Under the pieces are notes generated by a model. The model did no database searches, was not told the DNA's origin, and saw only the letters and a list, made by a program, of their open reading frames with translations. Source: Tubiluchus corallicola (lineage: Eukaryota > Priapulida > Priapulimorpha > Priapulimorphida > Tubiluchidae). Taken from it: 64,000 bases of DNA. The translations under genes were made by a program, and so were the position numbers. The stretch's first letter is position 1. The number at the start of each line of letters is the position of its first letter. Where the stretch lies: positions 682,001-746,000 of the forward strand of contig JAQGDQ010000001.1 in NCBI GenBank assembly GCA_030141605.1, in the 5' to 3' direction. This document shows positions 26,801 through 35,512 of this stretch, piece after piece.

Positions 26801-28276
26801 GCCAATTGAGAGCCGTTGGGATGCTCGATAAACAAATTCATTTACCGAAGATTATTTTTAGCAGAGCTTAAACAATTGTTACTATTTGCTAGCTGCAAAA
26901 TAATTATAAGAAATTAGATGACAAAGTATACAGTAAAATAAGCAATTTAGTAGCTTATTAAGAAGACGCCAATGAAAATAAGTAGCAGTTGCTCAAAACC
27001 CTTATTTCACATGCAGTATGGTATCACTTGGCAACGCGCATGCGCTGAGCACCGCGTTTGTGTATAAAGCAAGTGTTTTAGCTGAGATCCGCGCATTCAG
27101 TGCCCTGCTGAGACAAAAGCAGAGAAAACAAAATCCTGAAGTAAAGGTGAGAAGTTAAAACTCAAACTTCCAAGTTGAAGGATGAAATGACTCAAATTGC
27201 ACAGTCACATGAACTTGTGACTGAATTAAGGCAAAGATGTACAAATATTTATCTGACAAATTGAACAGCCCACTTCATTCTGAAATAGAATGATACAATC
27301 TTAAATTAACAATGCATCATTTTCAACACTCAAACTGAAGTTTGCTCTGAATAATAAAGTTGAAGTCATCAACTCGTATTGAAATGTTTACTCCTACTAT
27401 CATTTTATTGTATCTGATTTATGATTAGAAAATAAACTGGTTAAACTTAATTTCTTTTGTATGCATTTTCTTTCCACAGGTTCAGTGTAATCCAATTTGG
27501 CACACATGCAGAAATGGACCCAAACTTCACACCTACACTATTACTATAGTGAGGTTAATGTACTGTGGCGCACACAATTCATTCCCCTAGACAACAAAAA
27601 TATTGATAATGCCAAACAGTGCAAACCACATTACACTAGTTACTTGGGCCTCGGGATATCGAAAAATTCTTTAGGTACAGGACAACTGATTTATGGAATG
27701 AATTACATCAGAAAGCTGTTAAAGCAGTTACTATTAATGAAATCAAAGGGGCATTCAAACATAGATATCCTAATTTAATTGAAGAATGGAATTTAGGATA
27801 GCTACATGCAAAACAAGTTTCCAAGAGACACACTAAGTTTTCTTGGGTATGCCATACTAATAACTTTCAACCAACACGATGCCTTTACGTTTTACACAAA
27901 TGTGTACATTGTTTTTACTACTTTCTAAATACAATGTGCAAGAGCCACAAAATGTTGACGTCTTAAATAAGTGCACTATATATTCCAGTCTTGGAATACT
28001 TACACCTATGGGGAGGCTACCAAAAATAAAAGCCGCATTGGATGCAAATATTGGTAAGAAGAGTAGCTGCAAAGGTACGTTTGCTAAAAAATCAGTACAA
28101 TTATCGAGCTTACAGTGTTAGTTACTAAATTTACTAATCACCACCTTGATGAAAATGTTTTCCAAGACGACATCACCTCCCCAGATACCTATGCTCAACT
28201 GAGACTTGTCTAAGTTTTCCACAAAGTCTCCCAAAAACCGATTAACTAAATCGGCAACAATATTTTCGAACACCAT
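5848..28276 (-). CDS. VPS13: VPS13A/C-type bridge-like lipid transfer protein, complete, 18 coding exons, 3239 aa
   Basis: VPS13 proteins form long hydrophobic grooves that move phospholipids between membranes at contact sites. The coding exons in order are 28145-28276, 25634-25758, 24902-24992, 23353-23477, 22384-22992, 21785-21925, 21174-21333, 20711-20920, 20032-20337, 19329-19541, 17177-19087, 16851-16985, 16423-16626, 14239-14351, 13558-13685, 12074-12351, 11263-11467 and 5848-10481. All junctions are GT-AG and all phases agree, giving 9720 bases including the TAG. The start [16 protein letters not shown] is the classic chorein N-terminus, with IPWKNLYT at about residue 75. Exons 5-10 carry the VPS13 N-terminal region. 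The SHR-BD/VAB part, with [11 protein letters not shown], lies near residue 2270. The ATG2_C/APT1-like region, with [10 protein letters not shown] and [20 protein letters not shown], starts near 2915. A PH-like domain occupies the last 120 residues. Length is close to human VPS13A (3174). The EFFDAP-type FFAT motif of vertebrate VPS13A is not seen at the matching place. The gene is divergent from ATG9. Confidence 0.96.
10482..11262 (-). other. VPS13 intron 17 with a TA microsatellite
   Basis: The intron is non-coding and AT-rich. A (TA)n run at about 10889-10913 is the only repeat noted. Confidence 0.85.
11468..13557 (-). other. VPS13 introns 15 and 16 (flanking exon 16)
   Basis: Intron 16 is 11468-12073 and intron 15 is 12352-13557. 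A plus-strand frame at 12865-13155 in intron 15 has slightly less AT-rich sequence around 12940-13045 but resembles no family I know; it may be a transposon remnant. Confidence 0.7.
14352..16422 (-). other. VPS13 intron 13, 2.1 kb
   Basis: The second-longest intron of the gene. The stretch 14800-15070 is less AT-rich than its surroundings and may be an old insertion, but it has no recognisable ends or coding sequence. A purine-rich run lies at about 16080-16185. Confidence 0.7.
19542..20031 (-). other. VPS13 intron 9
   Basis: AT-rich intron with no recognised feature. The same holds for introns 8 (20338-20710), 6 (21334-21784), 5 (21926-22383), 4 (22993-23352) and 2 (24993-25633), each between 350 and 650 bases, and for intron 14 (13686-14238). 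Confidence 0.8.
23478..24901 (-). other. VPS13 intron 3, possible hAT-like repeat inside
   Basis: At 23987-24035 the plus strand reads CAGGGCCAGATTATGAC and then GAGGCCCTAACC, a pattern typical of one end of hAT-type non-autonomous repeats. No matching opposite end was found, so it may be a truncated copy. The rest of the intron is featureless AT-rich DNA. Confidence 0.3.
25977..26055 (-). repeat. tRNA-derived SINE head or decayed tRNA
   Basis: Read on the minus strand, the segment has GGTCTTTGGTTCAACAAGT as an A-box-like D-arm and GAGTTCAAATCC as a close B box, spaced as in a tRNA. The T-stem and acceptor stem do not pair well, so it is not a functional tRNA by eye. It lies in VPS13 intron 1. 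A tRNA-derived SINE head is the likeliest reading. Confidence 0.35.
27036..27146 (+). promoter_or_regulatory. candidate core promoter and first exon, antisense to VPS13
   Basis: A perfect palindrome GCGCATGCGC at 27036-27045 fits the NRF1 site. It is followed by TATAAA at 27063-27068 and an initiator-like TTCAGTG around 27096-27102, which puts the TATA box about 30-36 bases upstream. The surrounding sequence is CpG-containing, which is rare in this window. Downstream, AAAG is followed by a consensus-like donor GTGAGA at 27147, so a short first exon of about 48 bases is plausible. A strong acceptor (TTTCCACAG) lies at 27471-27479. It could serve a non-coding RNA, a 5' exon of ATG9, or be a remnant of a retroelement promoter. 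No transcript evidence is available. Confidence 0.35.
27660..27800 (+). pseudogene. possible non-LTR reverse transcriptase C-terminal fragment
   Basis: One frame reads [19 protein letters not shown] and continues to FKHRYPN before a stop at about 27798-27800. The pattern of aromatic-x-x-x-LWN-L followed by a short helix and FK resembles the region after the RT domain of CR1/jockey-type LINEs. Only this short piece is seen, so the match is suggestive. It sits just downstream of the promoter-like cluster in VPS13 intron 1. Confidence 0.25.
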
Positions 28277-30800
28277 TTTGCAACCAGTTTCAGGTTTGCA
28301 AACCGGAGAATGCCCACCGGTGCAAAAATGCTAAACACTTCCAAAGCCTAACATGTGATTCTGTTACACACAGTCACACACCCACATGATTAACCAAACG
28401 TGTGGGTTTAGTTAGATCATGACCGCAGTTCAGTGGTTCAGTCTTCATCCCTGTTGCTTTTGAGCAAACAATCACACTAGGAACGACTGGAGGATATACA
28501 TACACTGTATAAAGCTTCCTATCATGACTCCAAATTAATTTCCACGTTCCAGTTTATTTTTAACAAATCAGAATGAGCGCTTCAGTGGTACATTTATTTC
28601 AAGTTAGACGGGTTGAGGCTTGTGTAACAGAGTGACGTACAGCGGTTTCAGCGTCCTCACATCAGCCTATTCACCTTCTGGGTGGCACTTATTTGAAAGT
28701 GCAAACCGAATTTAGTCTTGAACGCTGTATCCGATTTCCACAATGGGTGGCTGTTAGGTGACCATTATGGTCTTTCACCACCCCGTCTCAATGCAATTAT
28801 GATGAACAGTGTGTGTAATTAAATAGTGTGCATCTGGAATGAGACAAATAAACTAAACTGTTACAATTATCGCGAAAATTTTAACATTTACTCCGTTTAA
28901 TTTATCTGTATTTTCAACATACAAAATCAATTACAACATTACTTACACACATTCTTTCATTCAGTTTTCCACATGCCAATAAATGTTCTGCAGTATCTTC
29001 ACTGTTTTCACATCTTTGACCACATTTAATTTCCATTTCTTATTTCACTAACTGTCAATTCTCTCTGCATTCTACGACATAGTTTATTGGTTTGTCCCAC
29101 TGTGCTGCTCTTTTACTCATAAATTGCAGCTGTGTTTTACTTCCAATTTACAAAATTTGAATTATCACACATTTAACATCCTTTTTTCACAATAATTATT
29201 TTTTTCTACCTAATGCCTGGTTAGTGGTCTAGATTTAATTATATCTACTCCAATTTCTTTGCTGCTTCTTTCATGCCAGTCGCATAGTTGTTTTGAAAGG
29301 AAGTTGATAGGAAATGTAAATGTTCTGATCGAGTAAAAAGTGTAGAGCACATTCTTTTGCAATGCTCTCTACAAAAATGAAAGAAGAAAACTCTCATATA
29401 GGAAGGAGCTTCTGATGATGATGGAATGAGTTGAATTTTGTTTTTAAAAATATCGACACGGGTAGAAAATTACTCAACAATATAACGAAAAAGCATTGCA
29501 ACGTTTGTGTACATTAACCTTTCTTTCTCTTCTTTGTTTTTTCTTATTCAGACAAGTTGTGGTTTTCTCTAACTGCTCACCTTAATACAAACAAACTTGA
29601 GAACCGGGATTGAACTGAACTAAAATGAGCTAAAACGAACAAGAATTTTTAACAAGGCGAAGGCAACAGCATGAAAACTGCTTACGTTCGCAGTCAAGAT
29701 CTAACTCTAACCCATGTTCAAACCTGGGCAAGTGCCACGGAAATTAGCAAAAATACTGAAATTGAAAATATATTACCAAAGTTTGGGGAAAGGAAATCTA
29801 TTGTACGTATTTCGTTTTTGCGATTTGCGGTTACGCTGGCGGCATCAAACGGCGAATTATTAAAAACTTTTGAGCCGCATATTGACAGTAATAATAACAT
29901 TCTTAAATACACCAGTAGTGGTGGTATACGTGCAATTTTGATAAGCCAGAAACACGTTTGCGTTTTTTGGTAAGGGAAGAATATCTCAAATAAAAGCAAT
30001 TATTTGTTTAATAAAACTAAAAACAATTCATGAAAACGAAAAACAGTTTTAGCAATAAGTTTGTATTATGTACTTGCAAATACTTCTTCAGTTTTCTTGC
30101 AAGTAAAATTTTATTGTTCTTCCTAAGGAAAGAGGCTAGCTGACTGCGTGATGGGCTGCCTACTATGCCAGGTATTTGCAAACTTTCTTTATGATCAACT
30201 TTCTTAACTTCTTTTGTAAATAAACCTATTAATTTTCATGAGATATGAATATAATAGTTTTTATTTTAACTTCTAATTATTCTTAGTGCCTTATGCACTT
30301 ACGCTTGCTTTAAATAATATTCAAAAATATAATAGCTGCTATAAATCGCCAAAGACAGGTGTAGGCCTTGCAGTCTTTGCTTAGTGTACAAATATTTAAC
30401 TTGTAACAAAGTTACAAAAGTGTGTTATAATTAGCATTTTGTTATAATTACCTGGCTGCAGGTACATAATTCCTCGGGAAATTTAAAAAGATATTTTTGT
30501 TTGTGTTTTTGTAATTCACTGCTGAGCAATTTATGAGCGCCTGTCGACTGGCCTGGCTTTGATGGTCTCATCAATTCATCTACTACAGTACATAACAGTG
30601 CATGAACAGCTTGCGCTATAGCGTACCTGACAACAACAGCCCATACTTCTGTGCCGCTATGGCGACACTAACTGCGTGAACTGCTGCGCAGTAGGATTTC
30701 ATACTTTCTGTGGTCCATATTCTTTGATATTACTATTTTGTGAATAAGAAGAAAATTTACTATGTGATCGCAATAAAACATACTAACACTTAATCGTTAG
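28277..30800. other. divergent VPS13-ATG9 spacer, VPS13-proximal part
   Basis: The VPS13 5' untranslated region and promoter should begin here, but no clear TATA box or CpG cluster marks a start. A 100-codon plus-strand frame at 29671-29973 is mirrored by an open minus-strand frame (29718-29999). Neither is recognised and each could be chance or an old transposon piece. Confidence 0.5.
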
Positions 30801-31210
30801 TAGGGGTGAGCATTCTCTACCACAAAGCAAATTCGAATCGAATTGAACTTATAAATTTCGAATTCCGAATCGTACCGAACTTAAGTATTTCGAATTGAGA
30901 TTGAAACATTTTAGAACAATTTTACAAGTCACCAGTAAAAATTAGTTTTACAAAATATCATGCATATTACCTAATTTTGTTCAGCAATAAAACTACAAAT
31001 AATGTGTTTAAAATTGTGCACAGAAATCACCGCTAAATTATGCTAACTGCATGATGTTTCAATCATTTTAATGATAAGGAATGTATGTGATTGAAGTGCT
31101 GAATTATTCGAATCTACAGTTTTAGGTTCGAATCGAATTCTAATTAAAAAGTTGTTCGAATCGAATTTGAACATTCGAATTCGATTCGAATGTTAGATGC
31201 TCACCCCCTA
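30801..31210. mobile_element. hAT-like MITE, copy 1, with 8-bp target-site duplication
   Basis: The element begins TAGGGGTGAGCATTC and ends GATGCTCACCCCCTA, its inverted complement. It is flanked by ATCGTTAG on the left (30793-30800) and ATTGTTAG on the right (31211-31218), an 8-bp duplication with one mismatch as expected for hAT transposition. Subterminal regions are rich in the motif TTCGAATCGAATT in both orientations. The core (about 30985-31090) is shared with two other copies in this window. It is about 410 bp long with no coding capacity. Confidence 0.8.
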
Positions 31211-31621
31211 ATTGTTAGGTAAAAAATTATCAAGTTTTTTGAAAAAATACTTTTGAAAAAAGATGATGCATAAAATAATTTTTTAGAGAATCAGTGTGGA
31301 TAATAACTTAATTACCAGTTGTCAGTTTCGCCTGGACATTCCAAGACACACAGAATGCTGCTTATGACAAATCCAGCTTCCCCACAGTTTTAGCTTGTGA
31401 AATTCTCTATCAGAATTCATTGAAAACTAGTTAACTACAATCTTACCTAGTGTGTATGGTGTAACATAATAATTTGCTGTCTGGAATAGTAAATCAAAAT
31501 GTAATGCTGATAATAGGAAATCTATTGTGCCCCCAATTTTTAGCATGCAAGCCTTGTGCATCTCAAGCAGTCTGCAACTTTAAGGGGTAGAATGACTAGA
31601 ATCAAAAATTTTATGTTTAAT

Positions 31622-32203
31622 GTCAAACTGAACTATTTCGACGATCTTTGAGCATCATATCTTTCAAACCCTCAATAGATTATAGAGCAAGTGATTTACA
31701 GCTGGAAACTGGACGAATGTGGATCACTGATTTTATACGCCGAATTTCAATAAACATATTGGAGGTATGTTGAAAATATACCCCCAATATGTTTATTGAA
31801 ATTCAGCATCTAATGTATATATTTTCATATATAATGTATACATATATATAATATATATATAAAATATATATATGTATATATTATATATTTTTATATATTT
31901 TCAACATACCTCCACTTTTAAAACTCAGCTCCACAGCCATCTCTACCAAATGAACCTCCAACTCATCCTGCAGAAGTCTTTATAAGCTCGTCCTTTGAAC
32001 GTGGATCAATTTAATGGTGTCTTCCTGGATCATTTTAGCCTTCACTCTGTCCTTCAGGATACCTCCAATATGTTTATTGAAATTCAGCGTATAAAATCAG
32101 TGATCCCCATTCGTCCAGTTTCCAGCTGCAAATCACTTGCTCTATAATCTATTGGGGGTTTGAAAGACATCATGCTCAAAGATCGTCGAAATATTCAGTG
32201 TGA
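31622..32203. repeat. large palindromic repeat with nested hairpins
   Basis: The arm at 31622-31769 is repeated in inverted orientation at 32059-32203, with only scattered differences over about 145 bases (for example CGACGATCTTTGAGCAT on the left and its complement at the far right). Inside, GAATTTCAATAAACATATTG at 31742 is followed after a short loop by its exact complement ending at 31804, giving a 21-base hairpin. A further inverted pair is GGAGGTATGTTGAAAATATA (31761-31780) with 31894-31913. A (TA)-rich tract (31815-31890) fills the centre. The arms carry no recognised gene. It may be a fold-back transposon or a nested insertion. Confidence 0.8.
31919..31950. repeat. 32-bp exact repeat, copy 1
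   Basis: Identical to 33859-33890. The shared sequence begins TAAAACTCAGCTCCACAGCC and lies between the palindrome arms. On the minus strand it can encode VEMAVELSF within a longer frame running from about 32060 down to 31910 and interrupted by one stop. It may be part of an unrecognised element of which the second copy is a truncated piece. Confidence 0.85.
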
Positions 32204-33249
32204 CCTCATTTACTCCTTTTCAACTTTCTGAATTTCAGGGATTGCTGTGTTTTTGTTTTGTTTCGTTTTCTGAGTTAGTGCTAAAATGACGAAGTTTGTG
32301 CGATATGTCGTATTAAGTACTGATATCTACTGGGTTTTTTATAGAGAAGGAAAATGCAAGAGTTTTCTTTTTACATTGTGTGACAATGAATTTTACACAA
32401 TGAAAACTATTTACAAATTACCATAAATCGCACAATTATGTATCGTTGAGGGAAGCTGCGTCAAATAAAAAATAATTAGTTCAGGGTTAACAAGGGTCAT
32501 GAATACAGCATTATCGTCCATGTTGCATATTTCGAACGAGCTTTACCTATGTTACATACGAAATGTACAAACGTAAAACACGAATCCTTCTGAAACTTTT
32601 TGCTGCTTTAGATTATCGTTGTGTCTGGTGTTAGTGCGCACATAAATGTTCTAATCTTAGTATAACAATAAGTGAGAAATAAAGTTTGAAAAAATAATCT
32701 AGGGCATTCGTAGCGCACACGTTACTAACTAAGTAAAATTTTAAAGTACTGTACAGGTAAGTGAAATGCTAAGTAATATAACTTTGCATGGAAAGTTTTT
32801 TAGGTCATAGTTTAACATTTCTTTTTTTCACCTGATTTAGTTGTGTTTATATGACGTCATGTAATGGCTTGGTAGGAACACTATTGTAGGAGATCTAAAA
32901 TGAAAACAAACAAAAAATCCTTTTAACGCGAGCACTATGTACGCATAAAATTGGTATTTAGTAATATACTTTTTAGGCGATTTTTCTGAAACCTACTTCA
33001 GGTGCCCCTTTTCTTGTCCTTTAACGGGTTGCATGTGGCAATGATTTCTCCCTTTGTAAATGGAAAAGTAGGGAAAAATGGCATAGGAAAAAATGCCACA
33101 AATGGAAAAATGGCACATATGTTATTTTGATGCAATTGATTTTGATAATAAAATTAGAATGCAGGAGGAAATAAATCTCTGCCAAAGCTGAACAATCCTA
33201 AACTCATTCGTCCGATTCTTTTGATTAAAGAGAATTAATTCAAAGCTAT

Positions 33250-34176
33250 TATTGATAAATTTAGAATAACGTTTGCTGCTTTTGGTCTGCCAGAGGCTTT
33301 CATGTCTTATAATAGTACTTGATTTACAAGCGAAAAGTTTCAACTGTTTGCCAGTAAGAATGATATTTTAAGCACATTAATGTAGCTGCAACACATCCAG
33401 GTTCTAATGATTGTGCGGAACGTGTAGTTCAGGTTGTAAAAAATGGCCTTTATAAACAGGAAAGTGGTAGTTTAGAAACTAAGGTGGCTAGGTTTCTTTT
33501 TAAGTATAGAACAATGCCACAAGGTACTACAGGTAAATCACCTGCTGAACTTTTATTTGGTCATAAGTTAAGAATACATCTTGGTGCTATGCACCTATCG
33601 TGATGTTGTTACTTGTTAGCCGTAAACGATTTAAGCAGAGATTGTATCATGATGCTCATGCAGCTGATCGTATGTTTAATGTCAATGACACAGACATCTT
33701 TTTGTGTTCTGTAATGATACAAGGCTTCGTGGACATAATTTAAAGCTTACGAAGCCACAAGTTCGATTCAATGTGCATTTATACAGTTTGCAGTTTTGAG
33801 TAATAAATGCATGGAACTCTTTGCCATTTGAAGTTGTAAATGCGCCTCACTTAACTATTAAAACTCAGCTCCACAGCCATCTCTACCAAAACTCGTAATG
33901 TTTTTTTTATAATTTTGTACTTTCTGTTAATTGTTATTGTCATACGCGCCTAAAGTTTAGTACTGATGTATTATTGTACTGTATGATATGCTGGATAATT
34001 TAAATTGTTGTATTTTCTTGTAACTTTTGGTTACCACTCAAGCTAAAATTATCCATTTATTACTGATCCACTTTGGTTACCATGTGTAATTGTGAATAAG
34101 ACAAGTCCTGTAACTTTCTTAGTAACGTTACGTGACGGTTGTATAGTTAGGAGACATGAGAACCATGTTCGTAAGT
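33250..34176 (+). pseudogene. decayed Ty3/Gypsy-type integrase
   Basis: A conserved retrotransposon integrase is readable in pieces. The first piece has FAAFGLPEAF followed by SYNST and a stop, then FTSEKFQLF, matching the region around the second catalytic Asp. A frame change follows, then HPGSNDCAERVVQVVKNGL with the catalytic Glu, and KYRTMPQGTTGKSPAELLFG. After a gap containing unrelated sequence (about 33850-34050), a GPY/F-type module follows with NKTSPVTFLVTLRDG and IVRRHENHVR. The usual SDNG motif reads SYNS, so the second Asp is missing. Stops and at least one frameshift show it is dead. No reverse transcriptase or LTRs are seen in the window. Confidence 0.8.
33859..33890. repeat. 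32-bp exact repeat, copy 2
   Basis: Exact copy of 31919-31950, placed inside the interrupted part of the Gypsy integrase remnant. It marks the left side of a roughly 200-base insertion between the integrase core and the GPY/F-like module. Confidence 0.85.
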
Positions 34177-35489
34177 GATTTAACAATCGTATAATCGATA
34201 TCCATAATTCTGTACATAAACCAGAGCAGATCTTTTGTGATGAAGTCAGCATCCGGTGTACATAAATTTGCTGTACTGCAAAGTCTGTCTGGTACTAGTA
34301 CTGTTGTTAGTAAAAGTTCTGTAAAACAAGCAGAATGTGATTCTAAACGTGTTGGTAAACAACAACATTCAGAAAAACAAACTTCTCTAAAAGTCATGGA
34401 ATTACAAAACCTCCCTGCCCAAAACTCTGAAGTGCTTGCTGAGCTGAGGACACATTAGAAAACCATTAATGAAAATGAAGAACCTATATAGTTCATTGAA
34501 ATTATGGTGTCTAGGGTCAACAGAAATACTGAGCAACAAATTGGATTTCAAGTTTATTGCAAAATATTACAATAATTTTGCTTAATATATTTGCTACATA
34601 TATATATTTATTTATTTATTTATTTAATTAGAAGTATATATATGTATATTTCTAATGCACCGAGAGTGCTGCAGAAAGCAAATAAAAAAAATGCAGAAAA
34701 ATAATAAGAAATAAAAAAATTGATGTCCAAACATATCTTGTGCAAAAAATAACATGCCTGTGAATTGACATGGCTCAGTTTTAGTTTAAAAGTAGTTTTA
34801 CTGAATAACAAAGCTTACAATATGGCTTGAACAAACAGTTTTACAACTGATAAACATTCTTGCTAATAGGATGTAACACTTAGAAGAGTGCAGACAATAA
34901 ACGAATAGTAAAGGGCATTACAGTAGGTGTACTTGCAGTATGAATACATGCATAACATAATACTGAGAATAACATTAATGTTACTATGTAAACTAGTACA
35001 ATGGTTAGAAGCACTTAGTAAGAAATATAAATTTCTGTACAAGCTTAGTTTTAGAATGATCATTTTACTTTGTGCTATGTTTAATATTTTTGGTAGACTG
35101 TAGTAATGCTCTTGTAGTAAAACACCACTGGCAATAATAGGATGGAAAACTTTTCACAACTGTTATGTCTGTTAGGATTTGCCTAGTTAAAAAAAACATT
35201 TCAAGTACATAGTAAAAAGTAACAGTGATTTTTAGTGCTGCCTGTGACAAAATTTGACCTTGGTGACTTGCAAAGCTTTTCGGTTTTAATCCAGTTGATT
35301 GACAATGTATATGTTTAGCTAAACTAGTAATTTATAATTATAGCTTTAAATAAACTGTGAATTAAAAAACTATGTTATGTATAATGTGAGTATAAAACTT
35401 AAGTGCTTTTGAACTTTTTGTTCAAATTTTTGTCAACCATCTTTGCTTGATATACAACACCTTTTTTCTAAACTCTGCATTTTGTATCA
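34177..35489. other. spacer upstream of ATG9
   Basis: After the retroelement remnant the sequence is AT-rich. A 73-codon frame at 34237-34458 is in the expected place for sequence downstream of the integrase, but it matches no domain. A simple (TTTA)n run lies at 34604-34626. The ATG9 promoter or a 5' untranslated exon may lie here, but no clear core promoter was found. Confidence 0.5.
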
Positions 35490-35512
35490 GATGTAAAGGT
35501 GCAATTTTTGAT

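Larger units (their letters stand above)
25759..28144 (-). other. VPS13 intron 1, longest intron, contains promoter-like and retroelement-like segments
   Basis: This intron separates the first 44 codons of VPS13 from the rest. It holds the tRNA-like segment near 26,000, an antisense promoter-like cluster at 27036-27146 and a possible reverse-transcriptase tail at 27660-27784. The remainder is AT-rich and unassigned. Confidence 0.7.

Noticed and set aside
29671-29999. Overlapping open frames on both strands (100 and 93 codons)
   Set aside because: Neither shows a domain, and mirrored open frames are common where stop codons are rare on both strands. Mentioned only in the spacer entry.
35447-35512. 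Upstream in-frame start for ATG9 (22 extra codons)
   Set aside because: This part lies before the acceptor at 35489 or includes non-conserved residues; the ATG at 35513 places YQAL at the conserved position.
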